Part shown: positions 1 to 7,644 of the stretch, in pieces | Layout: each line of letters opens with the position of its first letter | How positions within the stretch are numbered: position 1 is the stretch's first letter | NCBI GenBank assembly: GCA_946886065.1 | Contig: CAMPHU010000111.1 | Span: 1-14,579, forward strand | Direction of reading: 5' to 3' | DNA: 14,579 nt | Source of the DNA: an uncultured Massilia sp. | GTDB lineage: Bacteria; Pseudomonadota; Gammaproteobacteria; Burkholderiales; Burkholderiaceae | Translations under genes and position numbers: made by a program | Notes under the pieces: model-generated | The model's database searches: none | The model's input: the letters and a program-made list of their open reading frames with translations, nothing else | Told to the model about the DNA's origin: nothing

Positions 1-418
1 GGCCGTCCTTCTGCATCTGCTCGGCCATGTCGCGCGCGTATTCCATGCCGCCCGACTTCGGGGTCAGGATGATCTGGGCGCCGTAGGCGGCCATGCTCTG
101 GCGGCGTTCGACCGACAGGTTGTCCGGCATCAGGAGCAGCATCTTGTAGCCCTTGATCGCGGCGGCCATGGCCAGCGCGATGCCGGTGTTGCCGCTGGTG
201 GCTTCGATCAGGGTGTCGCCCGGCTTGATCTGGCCGCGCTCTTCGGCGCGGCGCAGCATCGACATGGCGGCGCGGTCCTTGACCGAGCCTGCCGGATTAT
301 TGCCCTCGAGCTTGCCGAGGATGATGTTGTTGCGGGCCTGCGCATCCGCGCCCGGCAGGCGCTGCAGGCGCACCAGCGGCGTGTTGCCGATGGTGTCTTC
401 GATGGTCTTGTATCCCAT
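1..418 (-). CDS. cysM: Cysteine synthase B (O-acetylserine sulfhydrylase), 5' part, cut by window edge
   Basis: PLP enzyme of cytosolic sulfur assimilation that makes cysteine from O-acetylserine with sulfide; the CysM isozyme can also use thiosulfate. Only the first 139 codons are inside the window. Visible family motifs are TIGNTPLVRLQR (residues 9-20), the PLP-lysine motif EGNNPAGSVKDR (K47), and the ligand-binding loop EATSGNTGIALAM. The EGNNPAGSVKDR form and the MPDNLSVERR segment resemble CysM rather than CysK. The start is the ATG at 418, with GGGAA five to six bases upstream and the conserved N-terminus directly after it. It has its own leader, separated from the upstream M28 peptidase gene by a strong hairpin, so it is probably transcribed separately. 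The best -10 candidate in the leader is TAGAAT near 450, but no good -35 accompanies it. Identification is secure; the C-terminus is not seen. Confidence 0.95.
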   Translation of the reverse strand, partial: MGYKTIEDTIGNTPLVRLQRLPGADAQARNNIILGKLEGNNPAGSVKDRAAMSMLRRAEERGQIKPGDTLIEATSGNTGIALAMAAAIKGYKMLLLMPDNLSVERRQSMAAYGAQIILTPKSGGMEYARDMAEQMQKDG

Positions 419-422
419 GTCT

Positions 423-467
423 TTCCCGGTTCCTTGCGAATACTAAACCAGCATTCTAAACCGGGAA
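423..467 (-). promoter_or_regulatory. cysM leader hairpin overlapping its ribosome binding site
   Basis: A perfect 9-bp inverted repeat, TTCCCGGTT and AACCGGGAA (423-431 with 459-467), encloses a second 6-bp stem, GAATGC with GTATTC (one G-U pair), capped by a 7-nt loop. On the minus strand the 3' arm contains the GGGAA that serves as the cysM Shine-Dalgarno sequence and ends four bases before the ATG. If the stem forms in mRNA it would hide the site. The pairing is seen; a regulatory role is inferred. Confidence 0.5.
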
Positions 468-477
468 CCAATGGGGC

Positions 478-512
478 GTATGCGGACGGCGCGGATTGCC
501 CCGTCCGCATAC
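478..512 (-). terminator. Hairpin after the M28 peptidase gene, terminator-like
   Basis: A perfect 12-bp stem (GTATGCGGACGG at 478-489 with its complement at 501-512) encloses an 11-nt loop. It begins 11 nt after the stop codon of the peptidase gene and lies between that gene and cysM. There is no T tract after it, so it may act as a 3' end stabiliser or a non-canonical terminator rather than a classic Rho-independent one. Confidence 0.55.
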
Positions 513-523
513 ATCAAGGAAAC

Positions 524-1903
524 TCAGCGTTGCGGCGACGGATAGGTGGCGACGCTGACATTGCCGTCCTTGTCGACCGCCTGCACGCCGAAGAACACGT
601 TGTCCTTCGACAGGTCGACCGTGGCTTCCGTCACGTTGCCGACCCACTTCGAACCCTGCCAGTTGGCGGCAGTCGTGTCGCGCCACACGATGCGGTAGCC
701 GGCGAGGTCCGGCTCGCCGTTCGGCTGCCAGACCAGGGTCGAGTCGTTGGTCAGCTTGTCGGTGCGCAGCTTGACCTCGCGCGGCGCGGCCGGGGCCAGG
801 GCCAGCGAGGCCAGTGCGGCGGCGTTCACGCGCGCGACCTTGCCCACGTAGTCGAAGTCGACGAAATCGACCAGGTCGCCGTAGACCTTGCCGCTTTCGG
901 TGCGCAGGTCCTGGTGCTGGTGCGAGAAATCCTCGGCCGGCTCGGTGAAGCGCAGCGCGGCATAGCCCTGCTCAAGGAAGGGCATGTGGTCGCCGCCGCG
1001 CAGGTAGCGGTCGTGGCGCTGGATCACGGAGACCTTGAAGCCCTTCACGTAGCGCTCGCCCTGCTCCTTGGTGTGGCGCGCGAGCTGGCGCGAGGCCGAA
1101 TCGTTCTCGCCGCCGGTGGCCACCAGCTGGCGCACCGCGTCGCTCATTTCCTTGGTGGCCGGGATGCTTTGCGCGAACAGGCGCACCTGCTTGTTGTCGA
1201 CCTTGCCGGTGTCGGCGCGCGAGCTGCCGATGATGTCGTTGGTGAACATGCCGGCGATGTTGACGTTGTTCTTGCGCGCCTGCTCGGCGAAGTGACGGGC
1301 GCCGATCAGGCCCTGCTCCTCGGCGGCGACGGCCATGAAGACGATGGTGGCGTCGAACTTGTGCCTGGCCATGACGCAGGCCAGTTCCATGGTGGCGGCC
1401 GTGCCCGAGGCGTCGTCGTTGGCGCCCGGCGCGTCGGCGGTGTAGTTCATCACGTCGGTGACGCGCGAGTCGTAGTGGCCGCTGACCACGTAGACGCGGT
1501 CCTTCGAGGCTGCCTGGGTGCCCGGCAGGGTGGCGACCACGTTGACGATCTCGGTCGGGCGCGAGATGCGCGCGGAGACCGGGGCGACGTGGCTGTCGAA
1601 GGCCACCGTCAGCGGCGTGCCGGCGCCGCAGCGCTCCAGCTCGGCCTTGATCCAGCGGCGCGCGGCGCCGATGCCGCGGGTCTCGGATTCGGTTTCCGAC
1701 ATCGTGTGGCGGGTGCCGAAGCTGACCAGCTTGCGGATGTGGGCTTCGATGCGTTTCGGCGAGATGTCGGCGACGATCTTCTTGATCTGGGCTTGTTCGC
1801 GCTGGATGTCCGGTTGTGCCGGGGTGGCGGCTGCTGCGCTGGCGGCGCCGGCGGTGGCCAGCAGGGCGGCGAGCAGGCCGGTGGAGATGCGGGCGTGAGG
1901 CAT
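524..1903 (-). CDS. Secreted M28-family zinc aminopeptidase with C-terminal Fn3-like domain
   Basis: A 459-residue exported metallopeptidase, probably releasing N-terminal amino acids from peptides outside the cytoplasm. Residues 1-25 form a signal peptide (short basic start, Leu/Ala core, Ala-rich end). The catalytic domain, about 115-350, has the M28 dizinc set in order: H143 in GHYDS, bridging D163 in GANDDASG, E195/E196 in AEEQG, D223 in TNDIIG, and a late histidine in DFSHQHQD (H328 or H330). Residues about 372-455 look like a fibronectin type III domain (PREVKLR, WQPNGEPDLAGYRIVWR, FFGVQAVDKDGNVS). An upstream in-frame start at 2038 exists, but it would place 45 polar residues before the signal peptide; the ATG at 1903 has AGAAAGG five bases away and is preferred. 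Monocistronic by its flanking hairpins. Substrate is unknown. Confidence 0.9.
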   Translation of the reverse strand: MPHARISTGLLAALLATAGAASAAAATPAQPDIQREQAQIKKIVADISPKRIEAHIRKLVSFGTRHTMSETESETRGIGAARRWIKAELERCGAGTPLTVAFDSHVAPVSARISRPTEIVNVVATLPGTQAASKDRVYVVSGHYDSRVTDVMNYTADAPGANDDASGTAATMELACVMARHKFDATIVFMAVAAEEQGLIGARHFAEQARKNNVNIAGMFTNDIIGSSRADTGKVDNKQVRLFAQSIPATKEMSDAVRQLVATGGENDSASRQLARHTKEQGERYVKGFKVSVIQRHDRYLRGGDHMPFLEQGYAALRFTEPAEDFSHQHQDLRTESGKVYGDLVDFVDFDYVGKVARVNAAALASLALAPAAPREVKLRTDKLTNDSTLVWQPNGEPDLAGYRIVWRDTTAANWQGSKWVGNVTEATVDLSKDNVFFGVQAVDKDGNVSVATYPSPQR

Positions 1904-1908
1904 GAATA

Positions 1909-1915
1909 CCTTTCT
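1909..1915 (-). promoter_or_regulatory. Ribosome binding site of the M28 peptidase gene
   Basis: AGAAAGG on the minus strand with a 5-nt spacer to the ATG at 1903. It decides the start in favour of the signal-peptide form over the longer reading frame that opens at 2038. No convincing -35/-10 pair was found in the rest of the 1904-2035 gap. Confidence 0.6.
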
Positions 1916-2035
1916 GGTTCGATGTGGAGGCGTGCCCGGACATCTTCTCATGCGTTGGGGGTGGGTGTCAGTCATTACACGGTGAAAATATGCATGCAAT
2001 AAGCGAAAGCGATTACAGCTAGCTTTGCGCCCAAA

Positions 2036-2065
2036 CAAAAACCCGCGGCAGGCCGCGGGTTTGTT
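2036..2065 (-). terminator. Rho-independent terminator of the comEA-like gene
   Basis: An 8-bp GC-rich stem (ACCCGCGG with CCGCGGGT) and a CAGG loop sit at 2041-2060. On the minus strand the stem is followed by TTTTTGTTT, and it starts 8 nt after the stop codon of the ComEA-like gene. A-rich bases on the other side make it partly symmetrical, so it could also work on the plus strand, though no plus-strand gene needs it. Confidence 0.85.
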
Positions 2066-2068
2066 TGC

Positions 2069-2428
2069 TTACATCGCTGCTTTGGACTCTTCCGGCTTGG
2101 CCTTGCCCTCATGCCTGGCCTTCGACGCCTTGGCCTCGGCCGGCTTGGCGCTCGCCCCGTCCTTGCCCTTGCCGTTCACCGTCAGCCCCGCCTCGGTCAG
2201 CTTGACCGCCTTCTTGTCGCCCAGTCCCTTGACGCGCTTCTGCAGGTCGGCCCAATCCTTGAACTCCCCTTTCGCACGCTCATCCAGGATCGCCTTGGAC
2301 ATGCTCGGTCCCACGCCCTTCACCCCGTCGAGCGCCGCGGCGTCGGCCTTGTTGACGTCGACCTGGGCAAAGGCGAAGCCGATCGAGGCGACCAGCGTGG
2401 CAACTGCGAGCATCAGTTTCTTGATCAT
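2069..2428 (-). CDS. Exported ComEA-type helix-hairpin-helix protein
   Basis: A 119-residue protein with a signal peptide (MIKK start, hydrophobic core, predicted cut after AFA, about residue 21) and a tandem helix-hairpin-helix region at 22-84. Recognisable elements are VDVNKADAAALDGVKGVGP, then FKDWADLQKRVKGLG. This is the ComEA DNA-binding fold, which in competent bacteria binds incoming double-stranded DNA in the periplasm. Small stand-alone ComEA-like proteins are common in proteobacteria and are not proof of competence. Residues 86-119 form a Lys/Ala/Glu-rich low-complexity tail with eight lysines. CGGAG six bases before the ATG supports the start. It has its own terminator; a hairpin after rfaE1 suggests it may have a separate transcript. 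A role in DNA uptake is inferred from family only. Confidence 0.85.
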   Translation of the reverse strand: MIKKLMLAVATLVASIGFAFAQVDVNKADAAALDGVKGVGPSMSKAILDERAKGEFKDWADLQKRVKGLGDKKAVKLTEAGLTVNGKGKDGASAKPAEAKASKARHEGKAKPEESKAAM

Positions 2429-2484
2429 GTAAGTCTCCGTAGGTTGATGCCGGACGGCGGCTGCCGCCCAACGCCCACCTAACG

Positions 2485-2515
2485 TCCCGGCCCCATCGGC
2501 GTTGACGGTCCGGGA
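2485..2515 (-). terminator. Possible hairpin terminator after rfaE1
   Basis: On the minus strand TCCCGG pairs with CCGGGA and, inside it, CCGTC pairs with GATGG (one G-U pair), around a six-base loop with a small A/GG internal loop. It starts about 10 nt after the rfaE1 stop. No T tract follows, so termination is uncertain. Confidence 0.35.
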
Positions 2516-2525
2516 TTGAGCCTGA

Positions 2526-3503
2526 TCAACCTGGGAAGAGTTCTTCGCGGGTGACGGTCGCCGTACCCAGCTTGCCCACCACGATGCCGCCGGCGCGGTT
2601 GGCCGTGGCCAGCGCCTCGGCCATCGGTGCGCCTGCGCCCAGCATCGCGGCCAGGGTCGCGATCACGGTGTCGCCCGCGCCCGACACGTCGAACACTTCG
2701 CGCGCGTCCGCATGCACGTGCAGCACTTCGGTGGCGGTGAACAGGCTCATGCCCTCTTCCGACCGGGTCAGCAACAGCGCTTCCAGGCCCAGCTCCTCGC
2801 GCAGGCGCTGGGCCTTTTCCAGCAGCTGTTCCTCGGTCTTCCAGCCGCCCACCACGCGCTGCAGTTCCGAGCGGTTCGGGGTCAGGATCGACGCGCCCTT
2901 GTAAGGCGTGAAATCGTCGCCCTTCGGATCGACCAGCACGATCTTGCCGGCTTCGCGCGCCACCCTCACCATCTCGGCCACGTTGACCAGGGCGCCCTTG
3001 TTGTAGTCCGACAGGATCACCACGTCGTAGTCCGGCAGCAGGGCCTTGAACTGGTCCAGCTTGTCGCGCAGGACGGTCTCGGTCGGCGCGTCCTCGAAGT
3101 CGATGCGCACCATCTGCTGCTGGCGGCCGATGACGCGCAGCTTGATGATGGTGGAGATCGCGTCGTCGCGCTTGAGGTAGCTGTGGATGCTGGCATCGCG
3201 CAGCAGCTTCTCGACCTCGTCGCCCGCCTCGTCGTTGCCGGTCACGCCCAGCAGGCCGGTGTGGGCGCCCAGCGCGGCCGCGTTGCGCGCCACGTTGGCG
3301 GCGCCGCCCAGGCGCTCTTCGCGGCGCTCGATGCGCACCACCGGCACCGGCGCTTCCGGCGAGATGCGCGAGACGTCGCCGAACCAGTAGCGGTCGAGCA
3401 TCACGTCGCCCACCACCAGCAGGCGCACGGTGGACAATTGCGGGGCCGCCTGGTGGCGGAAGCTGTCTGCCGCCACCAGGCGGCTCGGGGTCAGGTCGGT
3501 CAT
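2526..3503 (-). CDS. rfaE1: D-glycero-beta-D-manno-heptose-7-phosphate kinase
   Basis: Cytosolic kinase that phosphorylates heptose-7-phosphate at C1 on the way to ADP-heptose for the LPS inner core. The 325-residue PfkB/ribokinase fold shows LLVVGDVMLDRYWFGDVSRI (28-47), the glycine pair in ERLGGAANVARNAAALGA (63-80), and the C-terminal DVSGAGDT box with catalytic D278. The length covers only the kinase domain; the adenylyltransferase half found in E. coli HldE is absent, as in betaproteobacteria with separate rfaE1 and rfaE2. The start ATG lies 12 nt after the lapB stop with no clear Shine-Dalgarno sequence, which suggests translational coupling to lapB. The usual partner rfaD is not next to it. 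Identification is firm; hldA is an alternative name. Confidence 0.93.
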   Translation of the reverse strand: MTDLTPSRLVAADSFRHQAAPQLSTVRLLVVGDVMLDRYWFGDVSRISPEAPVPVVRIERREERLGGAANVARNAAALGAHTGLLGVTGNDEAGDEVEKLLRDASIHSYLKRDDAISTIIKLRVIGRQQQMVRIDFEDAPTETVLRDKLDQFKALLPDYDVVILSDYNKGALVNVAEMVRVAREAGKIVLVDPKGDDFTPYKGASILTPNRSELQRVVGGWKTEEQLLEKAQRLREELGLEALLLTRSEEGMSLFTATEVLHVHADAREVFDVSGAGDTVIATLAAMLGAGAPMAEALATANRAGGIVVGKLGTATVTREELFPG

Positions 3504-3515
3504 AAGTGTACTGCG

Positions 3516-4691
3516 TTAGTTCATGACATTGAGTTCTTCGGTGCGGCGCGGCGGATAAGTCTCCCAGCGGCTGCAGCCCGGGCACTGCCAGTAGAACTGG
3601 CGCGCCTTGAAGCCGCAGTGGCTGCACTGGTAGCGCGCCAGCTTCTGGGTGTAGCGCTGCACCAGGTTCTTCACCATCGACAGCTCTTCCCACACGTGCG
3701 CCGGGGCGTCCATCAGGCGCGCTTCCAGCAGCTTGTCCAGGCCCAGCAGGGTCGGGTTGCGGCGCAGCTCCTCGATCACCAGCTGCTTGGCCGCCTCCAC
3801 GCCGTCCAGCTCGATGACGGCCTTGAACACGACCTCGATCAGGTCGATCGACGAGGCCTCGGCCAGGTAGGCGCGCAGCAGGTTGACGCCTTCCTGCGGG
3901 CGGCCGACCTTGCGATAGCCGTCCATCAGGCGCTGGGCCACCAGGGCCACGTGCGGCACGCTCTGGTGCTCCACGCGGCGCCAGGTCATCAGGGCGCCTT
4001 CGGTGTCGCCCTGGGCCAGCAGCGCGTCGCCATGCAGGATGGTGGCGCGCACGCTGCTGCGGTCGGCCTGCAGGGCCTTGTCCAGCAGCGCCATGGCGTC
4101 GCTCGGCTGCAGGTGCACCAGGGCGTCCTGGGCCAGCTCGCAATAGAACTGGGCGATTTCCTTCTGGCGCGCGCCGGCGCCGGATTCCTGCAGGCCGGTG
4201 GCGACGTCGATGGCGCGCTTCCATTCCTTTTCGCGCTGGTAGATCTCGAGCAGCGCGCGGCGCGCCTGCACCGCGAACGGGGTGTCGGTCAGCAGGTTGA
4301 AGGTTTCCTCGGCGCGGTCCAGCAGGCCGGCCTTCAGGTAGTCCATGCCGAGTTCGTACTGGGCGTGGGCCTTCTGCTCGCCCGGCAGGTCGGGACGGGC
4401 CAGCAGGTTCTGGTGGACCCGGATGGCGCGCTCGGTCTCGCCGCGGCGGCGGAACAGGTTACCGAGGGCGAAGTGCATGTCGGCCGATTCCGGATCGAGC
4501 TTGACGATCTCGATGAAGGAATCGATGGCCTTGTCCGGCTGGTCGTTGAGCAGGTGGTTCAGGCCCTTGAAATAGCCGCGCGGCAGGGTGCGCGATTCGG
4601 AGACCAGCTCGTTGATGTCGACGCGGGCGGCGAGCCAGCCCAGACCGAAGAAGAATGGGATGCCGAGCAGCATCCAGAGTTCGAATTCCAT
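3516..4691 (-). CDS. lapB: LPS assembly protein LapB (YciM), TPR protein with rubredoxin-like zinc site
   Basis: Inner-membrane-anchored regulator of LPS synthesis. In E. coli it works with the FtsH protease to control LpxC, the committed lipid A enzyme. The 391-residue protein has one N-terminal membrane helix (about 4-22, LWMLLGIPFFFGLGWLAA), a long TPR array over about 35-340 (for example PDKAIDSFIEIVKLDPESA and ADMHFALGNLFRRRGETERA), and a C-terminal zinc ribbon with C356, C359, C370 and C373 (CSHCGF and CPGCSRW). Length and layout match the family. It lies 25 nt downstream of lapA and 12 nt upstream of rfaE1, so all three look like one envelope operon. The Shine-Dalgarno match is weak (AAGA-type). 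Confidence 0.94.
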   Translation of the reverse strand: MEFELWMLLGIPFFFGLGWLAARVDINELVSESRTLPRGYFKGLNHLLNDQPDKAIDSFIEIVKLDPESADMHFALGNLFRRRGETERAIRVHQNLLARPDLPGEQKAHAQYELGMDYLKAGLLDRAEETFNLLTDTPFAVQARRALLEIYQREKEWKRAIDVATGLQESGAGARQKEIAQFYCELAQDALVHLQPSDAMALLDKALQADRSSVRATILHGDALLAQGDTEGALMTWRRVEHQSVPHVALVAQRLMDGYRKVGRPQEGVNLLRAYLAEASSIDLIEVVFKAVIELDGVEAAKQLVIEELRRNPTLLGLDKLLEARLMDAPAHVWEELSMVKNLVQRYTQKLARYQCSHCGFKARQFYWQCPGCSRWETYPPRRTEELNVMN

Positions 4692-4716
4692 ATGTTCTTA
4701 TTGTCTTGTGTAGCGG

Positions 4717-5022
4717 TTAGCGCACGGGCGGCACGCTGTCGGGCTGCGGCGGCGCATTGCCGGTGCCGGCGGCGCTCTGCAGGGCCTGGATGGTGTTCTT
4801 GTGCTGCGAGCTCTGGCGGCGCTGGCGGAACACGGTCGGCGTCAGCGCCAGGATGCCCAGCGCCGCGCCGGCCACGAAGAAGGCCAGCAGCATGAGCACG
4901 AGCGGGCCGCGCAATTCATAGTCGAGGAAGAAATGCAGGTCGACTTCCTGCGTGTTCTTGAGGGCGAAGCCGAAGAACAGGATGAACAGGACGATGCCGG
5001 CGATGGTCGAGACGAATCTCAT
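4717..5022 (-). CDS. lapA: LapA-family (DUF1049) small inner-membrane protein
   Basis: A 101-residue protein with two membrane helices, about residues 4-22 (STIAGIVLFILFFGFALKN) and about 41-62 (GPLVLMLLAFFVAGAALGIL), followed by a basic cytosolic tail. The connecting NTQEVDLHFFLDYELRGPL segment is typical of DUF1049/LapA. In E. coli LapA is the partner of LapB in LPS control, and lapA-lapB adjacency is kept here. The reading frame is open for 21 more codons upstream, but MRFVSTIAGI is the conserved family start, and GCGGA lies 8 nt before it. It opens the envelope gene group after the ihfB terminator and a REP-bearing gap, so a promoter is expected just upstream. Confidence 0.9.
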   Translation of the reverse strand: MRFVSTIAGIVLFILFFGFALKNTQEVDLHFFLDYELRGPLVLMLLAFFVAGAALGILALTPTVFRQRRQSSQHKNTIQALQSAAGTGNAPPQPDSVPPVR

Positions 5023-5056
5023 CGGGTGGTTCCGCTGGTGGAGTGGGCAAAGGCGA

Positions 5057-5085
5057 AGTGTCGCATATCCGGCATGATATTTCAA
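5057..5085 (-). promoter_or_regulatory. Candidate sigma70 promoter for lapA-lapB-rfaE1
   Basis: TTGAAA (5085-5080, five of six matches to the -35 box) is followed after 17 nt by GACACT (5062-5057, three of six matches to the -10 box, including the conserved A and final T). It lies 35 nt upstream of the lapA start. Position and need for a promoter after the ihfB terminator support it; the -10 box is weak. Confidence 0.3.
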
Positions 5086-5140
5086 AACGGTTGAGGGTGC
5101 TCTTCGCTACGGCGATTGCTGGGGTTCGTGGTGCGCGTCG

Positions 5141-5170
5141 AACTTGGGTCCCCGCCTTCGCGGGGATGAC
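5141..5170 (-). repeat. REP-like palindrome, copy A
   Basis: On the minus strand it reads GTCATCCCCGCGAAGG then CGGGGACCCAAGTT. The core is a 6-bp stem, CCCCGC with GCGGGG, around a GAAG-type loop. It is the same asymmetric element as copies B, C and D in this window. This family of palindromes is widely dispersed between genes in proteobacteria. Confidence 0.8.
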
Positions 5171-5220
5171 GTTGATAAGAGGCGCGGAAACGCCGGTTTC
5201 GGCCCCGCTGCCTTAAAACC

Positions 5221-5250
5221 GTCGCCCCCGCGAAGGCGGGGGCCCGGGTT
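5221..5250 (+). repeat. REP-like palindrome, copy B
   Basis: It reads GTCGCCCCCGCGAAGG then CGGGGGCCCGGGTT on the plus strand, inverted relative to copy A and starting exactly 80 nt after it. The GTC ends of the two copies face each other. It is the most diverged copy at its ends, but the stem is intact and slightly longer. Confidence 0.8.
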
Positions 5251-5284
5251 CGCCCGCAATCCACTACAGCAAGCAGTACCGACG

Positions 5285-5315
5285 AAAAAAAACGGCATCC
5301 TCACGGACGCCGTTT
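5285..5315 (-). terminator. Rho-independent terminator of ihfB
   Basis: On the minus strand an 11-bp stem (AAACGGCGTCC with GGATGCCGTTT, one G-U pair) is capped by the GNRA-type tetraloop GTGA and runs into eight consecutive T. It begins 24 nt after the ihfB stop. This is a textbook intrinsic terminator and marks the end of the serC-to-ihfB gene block. Confidence 0.95.
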
Positions 5316-5339
5316 CTGCCTGCCTGCTGGCAGACGACT

Positions 5340-5645
5340 TCAGTCTTCGATGATGGGCTGCCCCACCATCGCGTCCACCCGCTCGCGCAACTGCTTGCCC
5401 GGCTTGAAGTGGGGCACCCGTTTTTCGGGCACCATCACCTTGTCGCCGGACTTCGGATTGCGTCCGATGCGCGGGGGCCGGCTGTTCAGCGCGAAGCTGC
5501 CGAAACCACGGATCTCGATGCGCTGGCCGCTCGCCAGGGCGTTCGTCATCGCATCGAGGATGGTCTTGACCGCGAACTCCGCATCCTTCGCCACCAGCTG
5601 GGAATAACGTTCAGCCAGGCGATTGATCAGCTCGGACTTGGTCAT
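5340..5645 (-). CDS. ihfB: Integration host factor subunit beta
   Basis: Nucleoid-associated protein that with IHF alpha bends DNA sharply at specific sites in transcription, replication and recombination. The 101-residue protein starts [14 protein letters not shown] and has the core [20 protein letters not shown] (44-63), with R46 and intercalating P64 in RNPKSG, then [21 protein letters not shown], and R46 rather than the alpha signature, identify the beta subunit. TGGAG seven bases before the ATG is a good ribosome binding site. It lies 21 nt after rpsA, the same pairing as rpsA-ihfB in E. coli, and is followed by a strong terminator. Confidence 0.97.
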   Translation of the reverse strand: MTKSELINRLAERYSQLVAKDAEFAVKTILDAMTNALASGQRIEIRGFGSFALNSRPPRIGRNPKSGDKVMVPEKRVPHFKPGKQLRERVDAMVGQPIIED

Positions 5646-5666
5646 CTGCTCGCTCCAGGTAAGGAA

Positions 5667-7373
<1,707 letters not shown>

Positions 7374-7443
7374 AAAAGAGATTACTCAGGTTAGCCAGCA
7401 GCCCGTCGATAGTGCGGACTGAACTGGGTCAGGTTGAAACACA

Positions 7444-7468
7444 CCTGGAAGCGGAATTGCTATCCAGG
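7444..7468 (-). promoter_or_regulatory. Hairpin in the rpsA leader
   Basis: On the minus strand CCTGGA pairs with TCCAGG and, past one bulged T, AGC pairs with GCT around the loop AATTCC. It lies about 70 nt upstream of the rpsA start. Leader hairpins are part of S1 autoregulation in E. coli; equivalence here is inferred. No convincing -35/-10 pair was found in this gap. Confidence 0.4.
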
Positions 7469-7497
7469 CACCTACTTCGGATGACAGCCCAAAGGCC

Positions 7498-7528
7498 GTC
7501 ATCCCCGCGAAGGCGGGAACCCAAGCTT
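7498..7528 (+). repeat. REP-like palindrome, copy C
   Basis: It reads GTCATCCCCGCGAAGG then CGGGAACCCAAGCTT on the plus strand, nearly identical to copy A over its left part. It lies in the cmk-rpsA gap. Its GTCAT end points away from copy D, opposite to the arrangement of copies A and B. Confidence 0.8.
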
Positions 7529-7576
7529 CTCTGCGCTGCCACCACGGCGATGACTCGAGCCAACGGTGACGCGCCG

Positions 7577-7605
7577 AACTTAGGTTCCCGCCTGCGCGGG
7601 AAGAC
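7577..7605 (-). repeat. REP-like palindrome, copy D
   Basis: On the minus strand it reads GTCTTCCCGCGCAGG then CGGGAACCTAAGTT. One base is lost near the left arm relative to the other copies, but the stem is kept. It pairs with copy C as an inverted doublet spanning about 108 nt. Confidence 0.75.
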
Positions 7606-7644
7606 GTGCTGGAGCTGGCGACTTGCGTCGAAAGCTCCAGCACG
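7605..7644 (-). terminator. Strong hairpin with GNRA tetraloop just after cmk
   Basis: A perfect 12-bp stem, CGTGCTGGAGCT with AGCTCCAGCACG, is followed by a TT/CC internal loop, a CGAC/GTCG stem and a GCAA tetraloop on the minus strand. It begins 11 nt after the cmk stop. There is no proper T tract (TCTTCCC follows), so it may be a partial terminator, a processing point or a 3' end stabiliser between cmk and rpsA. The fold is clear from the sequence; the role is inferred. Confidence 0.55.

Larger units (their letters stand above)
5023..5339. other. 317-nt gap between ihfB and lapA: terminator, two REP-like palindromes, candidate promoter
   Basis: In minus-strand order the gap holds the ihfB terminator (5315-5285), a REP-like palindrome (5250-5221), an inverted second copy (5170-5141), and a candidate lapA promoter (5085-5057). 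Short open frames across it contain the VPAFAGMT-like peptide that translated REP palindromes typically give, and none has a credible start, so no protein gene is called. Confidence 0.7.

Noticed and set aside
434..2002. 522-codon plus-strand open frame over the M28 gene, and similar ones at 2712-4895, 5409-7394, 8324-9754, 9790-11697, 11703-12776 and 13226-14494
   Set aside because: Each mirrors real minus-strand genes. Long stop-free antisense frames are expected with GC-rich codon bias. The products are His/Arg/Val/Gln-rich with no family motifs or ribosome binding sites.
2479..4224. 581-codon minus-strand frame across rfaE1 and lapB
   Set aside because: It is a shifted frame over two well-supported genes and gives Arg/Gly/Pro-rich low-complexity sequence.
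5082..5353. Short frames in both strands across the ihfB-lapA gap
   Set aside because: They are translations of the REP copies and of the ihfB terminator, with no start signals.
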